A DNA stretch of 64,000 nt from Candidatus Accumulibacter affinis (GCA_016713625.1 JADJOT010000010.1:496001-560000); one strand, 5' to 3'. Counted from the stretch's first letter, positions 34,132-42,806 are shown. Made by a program: numbers and translations. Notes: generated from the letters alone by a model not told the origin.

Positions 34132-35058
34132 ATGGCAGATAGTCCTCACCAAGCCGCCCTGAGCGATGTCGCCGCACGGCAACTGGCCAACGCCACCAAG
34201 ACCGTCGCGCAGCTCTCGACCATTTCCCCGCGCTGGCTGACGCACCTGCTGCAGTGGCTGCCCGTCGAGGCCGGCATCTACCGGCTGAACCAGGTCAAGA
34301 ACCCGCGCGACGTGAAGGTCGCCTGCGCCAAGCGCGACGAATCCGAACTGCCGCAGACCTTCGTCGATTACGAGGAGAAGCCGCGCGAGTACTTCCTCAG
34401 CGCCGTCACCACCGTTCTTGATGTGCACACCCGTATTTCGGATCTGTACAGCAGCCCGCACGACCAGATCAAGGAACAACTGCGGCTGACGATCGAGACG
34501 ATCAAGGAGAGGCAGGAAAACGAACTGATCAACAACGGCGACTATGGCCTGCTGGCCAACGTCGCCGACAGCCAGCGCATCACGACGCTGAGCGGCGCGC
34601 CGACGCCGGATGACCTCGATGACTTACTGACCAAGGTCTGGAAGGAACCCGCCTTCTTCCTCACCCACCCGTTGGCGATCGCCGCTTTCGGCCGCGAGTG
34701 CACCCGCCGCGGCGTGCCGCCGCCGACCGTTTCGCTGTTCGGCTCGCAGTTCGTGACCTGGCGGGGCATTCCGCTGATCCCGTCGGACAAGGTGCCGGTC
34801 GAGGAAGGCAAGACCAAAGTCCTGCTGCTGCGTGTCGGCGACAAGCGTCAGGGGGTCGTCGGCCTTTATCAGCCGGGCTTACCGGGCGAACAGAGCCCTG
34901 GCCTGTCGGTGCGCTTCATGGGCATTGACCGCAATGCCATCGCCTCCTATCTGATTTCGCTCTATTGCTCGCTGGCTGTTCATACGGAAGACGCACTGGC
35001 GGTACTCGATGACGTGGAGATCGACAAATACCATGACTATGCTGACACCTACCGCTGA
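34132..35058 (+). CDS. srpI: Family 2A encapsulin shell protein (SrpI-like)
   Basis: 308 residues, the family 2A length. The N-terminal arm ALSDVAARQLANATKTVAQLSTISPRWLTHLLQWLPVEAGIYRLNQVKN is characteristic of SrpI-type shells; EKPREYFLSAVTTVLDVHTRISDLYSSPHDQIKEQLRLTIETIKERQENELINN is the HK97-like spine region; LTKVWKEPAFFLTHPLAIAAFGRECTRRGVPPPTVSLFGSQFVTWRGIPLIPSDK is the A-domain side. About 60 subunits build a hollow protein compartment. Its 3' end overlaps the cysteine desulfurase gene, the known cargo of this family. Studied members store elemental sulfur inside the shell. Start at 34132 matches the family N-terminus. Confidence 0.92.
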   Translation: MADSPHQAALSDVAARQLANATKTVAQLSTISPRWLTHLLQWLPVEAGIYRLNQVKNPRDVKVACAKRDESELPQTFVDYEEKPREYFLSAVTTVLDVHTRISDLYSSPHDQIKEQLRLTIETIKERQENELINNGDYGLLANVADSQRITTLSGAPTPDDLDDLLTKVWKEPAFFLTHPLAIAAFGRECTRRGVPPPTVSLFGSQFVTWRGIPLIPSDKVPVEEGKTKVLLLRVGDKRQGVVGLYQPGLPGEQSPGLSVRFMGIDRNAIASYLISLYCSLAVHTEDALAVLDDVEIDKYHDYADTYR

Positions 35059-36859
35059 TTCGCTGCCTGGCGCGCTGCCCTTCAGCCTCGCGGCCACTCC
35101 GGGGCTGCCGGACGAAGCGGCGCTTGCCCGCCTGGCCGGGGAGTTGTTCCGGGCATTGCCGGGAAGCGAGGCCTCTTCGTCGCCATCGGCACCTGCGGTC
35201 AGCGGCCTGGCGATTGGCGAGCCGGGGCCGGCGATGCAGCCGCTTGCCGCGCCATCGGTCGGCCAGGCGCCGGTGGAAGCGGGGCCAGTTGCGCCGGAGT
35301 TCGGCGTGCCCGCAGCCTACGCCGCCGCCTTGCCGATGACCGCCCCGATCAGTGCCCCCGCGGGTGTCCCAGGGTCGCCGTACTACTTCCTCGGCGAAGC
35401 AACGGCGCTTTCGTCTGCCCACCAGGCACCAACAGCAGTCGCTGACAATCACGTCGTTGCGCATCCCTTCGAACTGCCGGGTGAGGTCGCCCTGCGCCGC
35501 GTGCTCGACGAACTCGCCGGCGAACGCTCACTGCCAGCGGCAACGCCGCCTCCGGCGCCCGGCCACGGCGGCTATTACTTCCTCGATCAGCCGGCGTCGG
35601 TTCCCAAGGCCGATGTCGCGCGCTTCCCGGCCTTCGACGTGCATGCCGTACGCCGCGACTTCCCTATTCTGGCGGAGCGCGTCAATGGCAAGCCGCTGGT
35701 CTGGTTCGACAATGCCGCGACAACGCAAAAGCCGCAGGCGGTCATCGATCGACTGGTGCAGTTCTACCAGCACGAGAATTCCAACATTCACCGTGCCGCC
35801 CACGAACTGGCGGCGCGCGCCACGGACGCTTACGAGGCCGCTCGCAGCAAGGTGGCGCGCTTCATCGGCGCGGGTTCGGCCGAGGAGATCATTTTCGTGC
35901 GCGGCGCCACCGAGGCGATCAACCTGGTCGCCAAGAGCTGGGGCAAGCAGAACATCGGCGAAGGCGACGAAATCGTCGTCTCCTTGCTCGAACACCACGC
36001 CAATATCGTCCCCTGGCAGCAACTGGCAAGGGAAAATGGTGCCCGCATTCGGGTCATCCCGGTCGATGACAAAGGCCAGATCCTGCTCGACGAATACCAG
36101 CGACTACTCAACGACCGCACCAAGCTGGTGGCTATCAGCCAGGTCTCCAACGCCCTGGGCACCGTGACGCCAGTCAAGGAAATTGTTGAACTGGCCCACC
36201 GGGCGGGCGCCAGAGTGCTGGTCGACGGCGCTCAGTCAGTGTCGCACATGCGCGTCAACGTGCAGGCGATCGATGCCGATTTCTTCGTCTTCTCCGGCCA
36301 CAAGGTCTTTGCACCCACCGGCATCGGCGTCGTCTACGGCAAACGCGACATTCTCGAAGACATGCCACCGTGGCAGGGTGGCGGCAATATGATCGCCGAC
36401 GTCACCTTCGAGCGAACCCTCTACCAGGGCGTTCCGGCACGCTTCGAAGCCGGCACCGGCAACATCGCCGATGCAGCCGGACTCGGCGCCGCGATCGACT
36501 ATGTGGAACGGATCGGTATCGAGAATATCTCTCGTTACGAGCATGATCTCCTCGCCTACGCCACACAACGCGTCCAGCCGATCCCCGGTATTCGCCTGAT
36601 CGGCACGGCCGACGACAAGGCCAGTGTGCTGTCCTTCATCCTTGCCGGTTATCGCCCCGAGGAGGTCGGGGCGGCGTTGAACCAGGAAGGCATTGCCGTT
36701 CGCGCCGGCCATCACTGCGCCCAACCGATCCTGCGCCGCTTCGGCGTTGAAGCCACGGTGCGCCCGTCGCTGGCGTTCTACAACACCTGCGAGGAAGTCG
36801 ATCTGCTGGTATCGGTGCTGCAACGTTTGGCCAGGGGGAAGGGCCGGGCTGTGAGCTAG
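35033..36859 (+). CDS. Encapsulin cargo cysteine desulfurase (SufS-like, with N-terminal loading domain)
   Basis: 608 residues from ATG 35033 (35039 or 35009 also possible), overlapping the shell gene by 26 bases. Residues 1-200 are Pro/Ala-rich and probably disordered, with two helices (LPDEAALARLAGELFRALPG and LPGEVALRRVLDELAGER) and two YYFL motifs (117-120 and 181-184): the cargo-loading domain. Residues 205-608 form a type II cysteine desulfurase: FDNAATTQKPQ, HANIVPWQQL, the PLP lysine K424 in FSGHKVFAPTGIG, and active Cys562 in RAGHHCAQP. It takes sulfur from cysteine and gives alanine; inside the shell the sulfur is thought to accumulate as sulfane or elemental sulfur. A strong terminator follows. 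Confidence 0.93.
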   Translation: MTMLTPTADSLPGALPFSLAATPGLPDEAALARLAGELFRALPGSEASSSPSAPAVSGLAIGEPGPAMQPLAAPSVGQAPVEAGPVAPEFGVPAAYAAALPMTAPISAPAGVPGSPYYFLGEATALSSAHQAPTAVADNHVVAHPFELPGEVALRRVLDELAGERSLPAATPPPAPGHGGYYFLDQPASVPKADVARFPAFDVHAVRRDFPILAERVNGKPLVWFDNAATTQKPQAVIDRLVQFYQHENSNIHRAAHELAARATDAYEAARSKVARFIGAGSAEEIIFVRGATEAINLVAKSWGKQNIGEGDEIVVSLLEHHANIVPWQQLARENGARIRVIPVDDKGQILLDEYQRLLNDRTKLVAISQVSNALGTVTPVKEIVELAHRAGARVLVDGAQSVSHMRVNVQAIDADFFVFSGHKVFAPTGIGVVYGKRDILEDMPPWQGGGNMIADVTFERTLYQGVPARFEAGTGNIADAAGLGAAIDYVERIGIENISRYEHDLLAYATQRVQPIPGIRLIGTADDKASVLSFILAGYRPEEVGAALNQEGIAVRAGHHCAQPILRRFGVEATVRPSLAFYNTCEEVDLLVSVLQRLARGKGRAVS

Positions 36860-36881
36860 ACTGGCCGGCGAAGAGAAGTGA

Positions 36882-36930
36882 AAACAGGAACGCCCCGGCG
36901 TGCTCCGTGCAGGCCGGGGCGTTCCTGTTT
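36882..36930 (+). terminator. Perfect 18-bp stem terminator after the encapsulin operon
   Basis: AAACAGGAACGCCCCGGC (36882-36899) pairs exactly with 36913-36930 around a 13-base loop; the right arm ends in TGTTTCT. It lies 23 bases after the cysteine desulfurase stop and ends the shell-cargo operon. Confidence 0.85.
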
Positions 36931-36977
36931 CTGGTGAAGGCAGGCGAACCGACAATTGGTATTGGTCGCACATCGGA

Positions 36978-37000
36978 GCGAATAAGCACATAACGCAAAA
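36978..37000 (+). promoter_or_regulatory. Candidate CysB-type site upstream of the 65-residue ORF
   Basis: GCGAATAAGCACATAACGC contains ATAAGC at 36982-36987 about 175 bases before ATG 37164, followed by AT-rich sequence near 37045-37065. Assigned from recurrence of the core motif. Confidence 0.35.
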
Positions 37001-37163
37001 TTCCTTTCCCTCGCGGGCGTCCCCGATCAGAATGACGTTCAACCGCCTAATTTAATCGATAAATTGCCAGGGCGGATGACAAGTGCTGGCTAAAGCGTCG
37101 CTTGCTCCAGAACTCCCCGGGGGTCGGCTTCGGCGGACTACAGGGGAACAAAGGAGCACAACC

Positions 37164-37361
37164 ATGGTTATTACCCTCGAATTGCCCATCCGGCATACTG
37201 CGAAGGAAGTCGTTCCGAGCGATCCCTTCCGGGTTTACGAAGCCCGTTTCGGCGCCCTGCCGATCTGGCTGGAAGACATCGCTCCGGGTGCTGCCCGTTC
37301 GCTGGCTCGTCAGGCGCTTCGTTCTGGCGTACCACTGACCCCGGCGGATGATCTGTCCTGA
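37164..37361 (+). CDS. 65-residue protein of unknown function in the sulfur cluster
   Basis: AAAGGAG six bases before ATG 37164 gives a convincing start. The sequence MVITLELPIRHTAKEVVPSDPFRVYEARFGALPIWLEDIAPGAARSLARQALRSGVPLTPADDLS is small, acidic-basic mixed and probably helical at the C-terminus; no cysteine is present. It stands alone between the encapsulin terminator and the convergent cystathionine synthase gene, behind an ATAAGC element. No family recognised. Confidence 0.6.
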   Translation: MVITLELPIRHTAKEVVPSDPFRVYEARFGALPIWLEDIAPGAARSLARQALRSGVPLTPADDLS

Positions 37362-37425
37362 CCTTGACCGCGTTGGCTGGAAAGCATTCGCACCTTATCA
37401 CCGCGGCGGTTTCGCGCGCTGTCTG

Positions 37426-38631
37426 TCAGCCCGGGCCTTGGCCGATGCGCTGCAGCGCGCCAGCAAGATCCTGTTTCAGGTCGAGCACATCCTCGATGCC
37501 GACCGACAGGCGCAGCAGGGAATCGCCGATTCCCAGGCGGGCGCGCTGCTCCGGCGGAATGGTGGCGTGGGTCATGATCGCCGGATGCTCGATCAGACTC
37601 TCGACGCCGCCCAGACTCTCCGCCAGGGTGAACAGCTCGCAGCCCTGCAGGAAGCGCGTCGTGCCGGCCAGGTCGGTCGCCAGTTCGACGGCGATCATGC
37701 CGCCGAATCCACGCATCTGCCGCCGCGCCAGCGCATGCTGGGGATGTGAGGCGAGGCCGGGGTAGCTGACCCGTCGCACCGCCGGCTGCCGCTCCAGCCA
37801 GGCGGCGAGTTCCTGCGCGTTCTCGCAATGTCTGTGCATGCGCACGTTGAGGGTCTTGACGCCGCGCAGCGTCAGGAAGCTGTCGAATGGGCCGGCAATC
37901 GCACCGACGGCGTTATGCAGGAACTTGAGGCGTTCGAGATGCTCGGCGTCGCGTTCGTCGCCGCTGACCACGGCGATGCCGCCGATCACGTCGGAGTGGC
38001 CGTTAAGGTACTTGGTGCTCGAATGGACGACGATGTCGAAGCCGAGTTCCAGCGGCCGCTGTATCCACGGGCTGGCAAGCGTGTTGTCGGCCACCGCAAT
38101 CAGACCGTGCTGGTGGGCAAGCGTGGCGAGTGCCTGCAGGTCCACCAGGCGCAACAGCGGATTGGTCGGCGTTTCCACCAGCAACATGCGACTTTCGGGT
38201 CGGATCACGGCCGACAGCGCTGCCGGATCAGAGAGGTCGACGAAACTGCAGGAGAGCCCGGCGCTACGCTTTCTCACCCCTTCCAGCAGGCGATAGGTAC
38301 CGCCATAGAGATCGTCGCCGGCAATGACGTGCGCGCCGGTATCGAGCAGTTCGAGGACGGTGGCGATCGCCGCCAGCCCGGAAGCGAAGGCAAAAGCGGC
38401 GCCACCGCTCTCGAGATCAGCCACGCAGCGTTCGAGGGCCCAACGCGTCGGGTTGTGCGAGCGACCATAGTCCAGGCCTTTGTGCACTCCCGGACTTTCC
38501 TGCACATAGGTCGAGTTGGCGTAAATCGGGGGCATGATCGCCCCGGTGGAGGGGTCGGGGCTCTGCCCGGCGTGGATGACGCGGGTGCCGAAGCCGAGCC
38601 GGGATGCGTTCTTGTCGTACTGCTCGCTCAT
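37426..38631 (-). CDS. metB: Cystathionine gamma-synthase/lyase (PLP, Cys/Met metabolism)
   Basis: 401 residues of the Cys/Met PLP family: GTRVIHAGQSPDPSTGAIMPPIYANSTYVQESPG, YGRSHNPTRWALERCVADLE, FASGLAAIATVLELL, NPLLRLVDL, and the PLP lysine in VVHSSTKYLNGHSDVIGG. The C-terminal ESLGGVESLIEHPAIMTHA favours cystathionine gamma-synthase or gamma-lyase over O-acetylhomoserine sulfhydrylase. Immediately upstream on the same strand lies a remnant of cystathionine beta-synthase, so this gene probably worked as gamma-lyase or gamma-synthase in a transsulfuration pair. The two activities cannot be separated by eye. Confidence 0.88.
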   Translation of the reverse strand: MSEQYDKNASRLGFGTRVIHAGQSPDPSTGAIMPPIYANSTYVQESPGVHKGLDYGRSHNPTRWALERCVADLESGGAAFAFASGLAAIATVLELLDTGAHVIAGDDLYGGTYRLLEGVRKRSAGLSCSFVDLSDPAALSAVIRPESRMLLVETPTNPLLRLVDLQALATLAHQHGLIAVADNTLASPWIQRPLELGFDIVVHSSTKYLNGHSDVIGGIAVVSGDERDAEHLERLKFLHNAVGAIAGPFDSFLTLRGVKTLNVRMHRHCENAQELAAWLERQPAVRRVSYPGLASHPQHALARRQMRGFGGMIAVELATDLAGTTRFLQGCELFTLAESLGGVESLIEHPAIMTHATIPPEQRARLGIGDSLLRLSVGIEDVLDLKQDLAGALQRIGQGPG

Positions 38632-38975
38632 TCAAACTTCCTTCACCAGACCGCCGATGTGGCCGTCGTCGATCACCGGCAACTGCGAGATTTCCGCTTA
38701 ACGCATGCGCCGGAATACGGTCTGCAGGGTATCGGTGGGAGTGACGCTGACCACGGCACCTTCCTCGCAGCGGCGAGCGACCAGATCGCGCAGGTCGCCG
38801 TGGGCCGGCCGCCGCCGCAAACCCTGGTCGACCCGCGGGTTCTCATTGTACTCCTTCGACAGGTCGCGGGTTCGCGTGTCGCAAACAAACGAGACGACCC
38901 GCTTCGGCGCCGTCTGCTCGCGACAGTAACCGAGTGCCGCCGCCAGCAAGGTTGCGGTTGAGGAGTCTGAGTGGT
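38632..38975 (-). pseudogene. Remnant of cystathionine beta-synthase
   Basis: The minus strand encodes DSSTATLLAAALGYCREQTAPKRVVSFVCDTRTRDLSKEYNENPRVDQGL, the end of the PLP domain of cystathionine beta-synthase, then the linker AHGDLRDLVARRCEEGAVVSVTPTDTLQTVFRRMR of its first CBS domain, an in-frame TAA at 38698, and SQLPVIDDGHIGGLVKEV. About 300 residues of the N-terminal PLP domain are missing. It sits just upstream of metB, the usual order of a transsulfuration operon. Confidence 0.75.
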
Positions 38976-39012
38976 GGCATTCCGGTCATCCTGCGGGTCG
39001 TGGCAGGCGGAA

Positions 39013-40157
39013 TCACCACGCATACTTGAGCTGGCCGGCCGAGACAACATGGCGCTGATCGTCGTGCCCAAGCGTCCGCCTATTCCCCGGCAATCCTCGC
39101 ACAAAGCGCCGGATCTCCGGTTCGAACGCCTCGGCGTCGAGCAGAAAACCGTCATGGCCGTGCGGAGACTCGATTTCGAGGAAACGCGAATTGGGCAGCA
39201 GAGCATGAAGACTGCGCTGGTCTCCGGGAACGTAAAGGGCGTCCGAACTGACGGAGACGACCAGTACCGGTTGCCGGATTTGCCGGAGCACGTTTTCATA
39301 AACGCCGCGGTTGCGAGCCAGATCGTGAGTGTCCATGGCATCGAGCAGTACCCGGTAGCTATTGGCGTCAAAACGCTGGACCAGGGCCTGAGCATGGTGC
39401 CGTAACCAGCCGCGGATGGCGAAGTCGTCGGGCGCGCGCGCGCGCTCCCCGAAAATCTCCTTCCCGGCCGCCCGCCCGAAACGCTCGTCCAGTGAACGCG
39501 GACTGCGGTAGCTGATCATCGCCACCGCCCGGGCTGCGGCCAGGCCTGCCAGCGGGGGATCGGCGGGATGATAGTGACCGTCCTTGAACCTGGGATCGCT
39601 GGCCAGGGCCAGGCGCTGCGCCTCGCTCCAGACGACGCACCACGCCGAATGACGACCCGCAGCGGCAATGGTGACCACCGCGCCGACGCGCTGCGGATCG
39701 AGCAAAGCCCACTCGAGCGCCTGCAAGCCGCCCATCGAACCGCCGATGACGAAACGGATGCGGCGAATGCCGAGTGCGTCGGCCAGCGCCATCTGGGCGC
39801 TTACCTGGTCGCAAATAGTGATGCGGGGAAAGCGTCCCCCCAGGGCAGGCCATCGGCTGCCAGGGTCAGCGGCCCGGTGCTGCCGTAGCAACCGCCCAGA
39901 ACGTTGCTGCAGACCACGAAATGACGCCCCGGATCGACGCTGTGCCCGGTGCCAAACAGCGGCCCCCACCACTCGTCGGCATCGGCCGAACCAGTCAGGG
40001 CGTGACAAACGATCACCGCGTTGTCTGCCTGTGGCGAGAGTTCGCCCCAGGTGCGGTAGGCAATGCTCACCCGCGGCAGAACTTCGCCCGATTCGAGCGA
40101 CAACGGCCGGTCGAGGGTCAGCCGCCTGGTTCGGGGCGACACGCCAAGAGCGGTCAT
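39013..40157 (-). pseudogene. metX: Homoserine O-acetyltransferase with a single-base frameshift
   Basis: The N-terminal 115 residues (MTALGVSPRTRRLTLDRPLSLESGEVLPRVSIAYRTWGELS; VIVCHALTGSADADEWWGPLFG; NVLGGCYGSTGP) and the rest (FPRITICDQVSAQMALADALGIRRIRFVIGGSMGGLQALEWALLDP; HALLPNSRFLEIESPHGHDGFLLD) match MetX, but the frame changes at about 39825-39840. One extra C in the run GGGG/CCCC there would give a 381-residue protein. Nucleophile Ser in IGGSMGG, Asp in SVSSDALYVPGD and His in SPHGHDGF are intact. A sequencing error is possible. It acetylates homoserine for MetY and overlaps the metY stop by four bases. Confidence 0.85.
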
Positions 40158-41479
40158 GCGGCTGCTTCGAGACCAGACCGACGCAAGGCGTGCTCGAAGT
40201 CAGCCTTGATGTCCTCGATGTGCTCGATGCCCACCGACACCCGCACCAGGTCCGGGCGTACGCCGGCACGCTGCTGCTCGGCTTCCGACAGTTGTTGGTG
40301 GGTGGTGGACGCCGGGTGGATGACGAGCGTCTTGGCATCGCCGACGTTGGCCAGGTGACTGGCCAGCTTGACGTTGTCGATGAACTTCCGGGCCGCGTTG
40401 GCGCCGCCCCTGATGCCGAAGTTGAGCACGGCGCCAAACCCGTTCTTCAGGTATTTCTTCGCCAGCTCGTGATACGGGTTGTGTTTCAGACCGTTGTACT
40501 CGACCCAGGCGACCTGCGGTTGCGACTCCAGCCAAAGGGCCAGCTCCAGGGCGTTGTCCACATGCCGCTGTACGCGCAGCGACAGGGTCTCCACGCCCTG
40601 GATGAACTGGAAGGCATTGAATGGCGAAAGACTGGGGCCGAAATCGCGCAGTCCCTCGACACGGGCGCGGATGGCGAAGGCGATATTGCCGAAGGGACCG
40701 GCGCTGCCGAACAGCTCCCAGAAATTGAGCCCATGGTAGCCAGGAGCGGGATCGGTGAACAGGGGGAACTTGCCGTTACCCCAGTCGAACTTGCCGGAAT
40801 CAACGACGATGCCACCGATCGAGGTGCCATGCCCGCCGATCCACTTGGTGGCGGAAGCGACGACGATGTCGGCGCCGTGGTCGATGGGTCGCGCGATATA
40901 GCCGGCCGCACCGAAGGTATTGTCGACAATCAACGGAATGCCAGCATCGTGAGCCACTTTGGCCAGGGCATCGAAGTCGGGGATGTTGAAGCGCGGGTTG
41001 CCAATGGTTTCGACGTAGATGGCCTTGGTCTTGTCGTCGATGGCGCTCCTGAAATCCTCCGCATCGTCGCCATCGACGAATTTGACGTGGATTCCCAGCC
41101 GTGGGAGAGCGACCTTGAACTGATTGTAGGTACCGCCGTAGAGGTAGCTGGTAGAAACGATGTTGTCGCCCGCCTGGGCAATGGTGGTCAGCGCCAGGAA
41201 CTGTGCCGCCTGTCCGGAACTGGTGGCGACTGCCGCCACGCCACCTTCGAGCGCCGCGATGCGCTGCTCGAAGACGTCGGTGGTCGGATTCATGATGCGC
41301 GTATAGATATTGCCGAACTCCTTCAGAGCGAACAGGCGAGCGCCATGCTCGGCATCGTTGAAGGTATAGGACGTGGTCTGGTAGATCGGCACCGCCCGTG
41401 CATTGGTGCCCGGTGCAGGGGTCTGGCCGGCGTGCACCTGCAGCGTTTCGTAGCGGTAGTTCGGATTGTTTTCGCTCAC
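40154..41479 (-). CDS. metY: O-acetylhomoserine sulfhydrylase
   Basis: 441 residues, the long MetY form (about 430): YRYETLQVHAGQTPAPGTNARAVPIYQTTSYTFNDAEHGARLFALKEFGNIYTRIMNPTTDVFEQRIAALEGG, and PLP lysine in VASATKWIGGHGTSIGGIV. It makes homocysteine from O-acetylhomoserine and sulfide. The start is GTG 41479 behind AAGGGA. metX follows with an ATGA overlap, giving a metY-metX operon for direct sulfhydrylation. Confidence 0.93.
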   Translation of the reverse strand: MSENNPNYRYETLQVHAGQTPAPGTNARAVPIYQTTSYTFNDAEHGARLFALKEFGNIYTRIMNPTTDVFEQRIAALEGGVAAVATSSGQAAQFLALTTIAQAGDNIVSTSYLYGGTYNQFKVALPRLGIHVKFVDGDDAEDFRSAIDDKTKAIYVETIGNPRFNIPDFDALAKVAHDAGIPLIVDNTFGAAGYIARPIDHGADIVVASATKWIGGHGTSIGGIVVDSGKFDWGNGKFPLFTDPAPGYHGLNFWELFGSAGPFGNIAFAIRARVEGLRDFGPSLSPFNAFQFIQGVETLSLRVQRHVDNALELALWLESQPQVAWVEYNGLKHNPYHELAKKYLKNGFGAVLNFGIRGGANAARKFIDNVKLASHLANVGDAKTLVIHPASTTHQQLSEAEQQRAGVRPDLVRVSVGIEHIEDIKADFEHALRRSGLEAAA

Positions 41480-41690
41480 TGTGAAATCCCTTCAGATATG
41501 GTTTCGGATGGCTGCGGTTGCCAGGTGGCAGTACGGCTGGTCGCGGGAACTGATTTTTCCGGCTATGTTGCAGAAAACCCCCGGAAGCCGCTCAAGCCCG
41601 ACAAACTACTGCCCGGTTTGCGGACCACAAACGAAGAAGAATGCACTTCCTTATTATTGGGCGCGCGTGACCGAAATTCCCGGAACCGCC

Positions 41691-41730
41691 ATAAGCATCG
41701 AAGAAAAACTGACTTCTACGCTCCGGAATG
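41691..41730 (+). promoter_or_regulatory. Candidate CysB-type site before the solo sulfonate-binding gene
   Basis: ATAAGCATCGAAG followed by AAAAACTGACTTCTACG, about 85 bases upstream of ATG 41778. The arrangement ATAAGCAT plus TGACTTC resembles the site at 19490-19520 (ATAAGCAT... CTGACTTC). Lies between divergent metY and the binding-protein gene. Confidence 0.45.
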
Positions 41731-41777
41731 TCTTGCTAGCCTTTTTCCCTTCCTATCAACCCCATCAGGGATTTTCG

Positions 41778-42737
41778 ATGAAACGCCAGTTCCTCAAGAC
41801 CACTCTCGGCCTCGCTGCCGGACTCGCCATTGCTTGCATCGGGCAACCGGCCCGTGCCGAATACAACCCGAAGCTCCTGCGCATCGGCTTCCAGAAGTCG
41901 GCCAGTCTGCTGACCCTGCTCAAGGCCCAGGGGGCGGTGGAAAAGCGCCTGGCAGCGCAGGGAGTGGAGGTGAAATGGGTGGAATTCCCGGCCGGCCCAC
42001 AATTGCTGGAGGGCCTCAACGTCGGGGCCATCGATTTTGGCTACGTCGGTGAGGCGCCGCCAGTCTTTGCGCAGGCAGCAGGCGCCAACTTTGTTTATGT
42101 CGGTTACGAGGAACCCGCCCCGACTGCGGAAGCGGTGCTCGTCCCCAAGGGTTCGGCGATCAAGACGGTGGCCGACCTCAAGGGCAAGAAGGTGGCACTC
42201 AACAAGGGCTCCAACGTCCATTACCTGCTGGTCAAGCTGCTGGAGAGGAACGGCCTGACGTACGCCGACGTGCAGCCGGTATTCCTGCCGCCGGCTGATG
42301 CCCGCGCCGCCTTCGAGCGTGGCAGCGTTGACGCCTGGGTGATCTGGGACCCCTACACGGCCGCCGCCGAGAAACAGATCGAGGCGCGCATCCTGGCCGA
42401 CGGGAAGGGCGTGGTGAACAACTATGCCTTCTTCCTTGCCGAGCGCGAGTTCGCCAGCAAGCGGCCCGAGATCATCAGCCTGCTCTTCGATGAATTGCAG
42501 AAGCAGGGCCAGTGGATCATCAGGAACTACCCGGCGGCGGCAGCCCAGCTTGCCCCCTTGCAAGGCCTCGACCCCGCCGTGGTCGAGTTGAGTATCCGCC
42601 GTTACAGCAATGTCGTAAAGCCGATCGCCGATCAGGTGCTGGCCGAGCAACAGAAGCTGGCGGACACCTTCCTGGAACTGAAGCTGATTCCCAAAGAGAT
42701 CAAGGTCAAGGATGCATCGCTGCCAGGCAAGCGCTGA
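41778..42737 (+). CDS. ssuA: Aliphatic sulfonate-binding protein (solo SsuA)
   Basis: 319 residues with signal peptide (MKRQFLKTTLGLAAGLAIACIGQPARA|EYNPKLLRIGFQKSASLLTLLKAQGAVEKRL). SsuA hallmarks: KWVEFPAGPQLLEGLNVGAIDFGYVGEAPPVFAQAAG, VPKGSAIKTVADLKGKKVALNKGSNVHYLL, and PPADARAAFERGSVDAWVIWDPY. It is monocistronic, ending in a terminator; its permease and ATPase may be ssuC-ssuB at 55-57 kb, which lack a binding-protein gene. ATG 41778 was chosen because the signal peptide starts there; the open frame upstream to 41466 is not supported. Confidence 0.9.
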   Translation: MKRQFLKTTLGLAAGLAIACIGQPARAEYNPKLLRIGFQKSASLLTLLKAQGAVEKRLAAQGVEVKWVEFPAGPQLLEGLNVGAIDFGYVGEAPPVFAQAAGANFVYVGYEEPAPTAEAVLVPKGSAIKTVADLKGKKVALNKGSNVHYLLVKLLERNGLTYADVQPVFLPPADARAAFERGSVDAWVIWDPYTAAAEKQIEARILADGKGVVNNYAFFLAEREFASKRPEIISLLFDELQKQGQWIIRNYPAAAAQLAPLQGLDPAVVELSIRRYSNVVKPIADQVLAEQQKLADTFLELKLIPKEIKVKDASLPGKR

Positions 42738-42759
42738 CAACAATACCGGACTCCCCCTT

Positions 42760-42806
42760 GCGTCTTTCCCCGGCAGCTTTTCGTCGGGGGATGACGCTTT
42801 TTCTTT
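42760..42806 (+). terminator. Terminator after the solo ssuA
   Basis: GCGTC/GACGC and CCCCG/CGGGG pair in a two-part stem, followed by TTTTTCTTT. It starts 23 bases after the ssuA stop. Confidence 0.75.

Noticed and set aside
41480..41560. A riboswitch (SAM or SAH type) in front of metY
   Set aside because: I looked for a stem-rich leader before the GTG start but found no recognisable conserved core.
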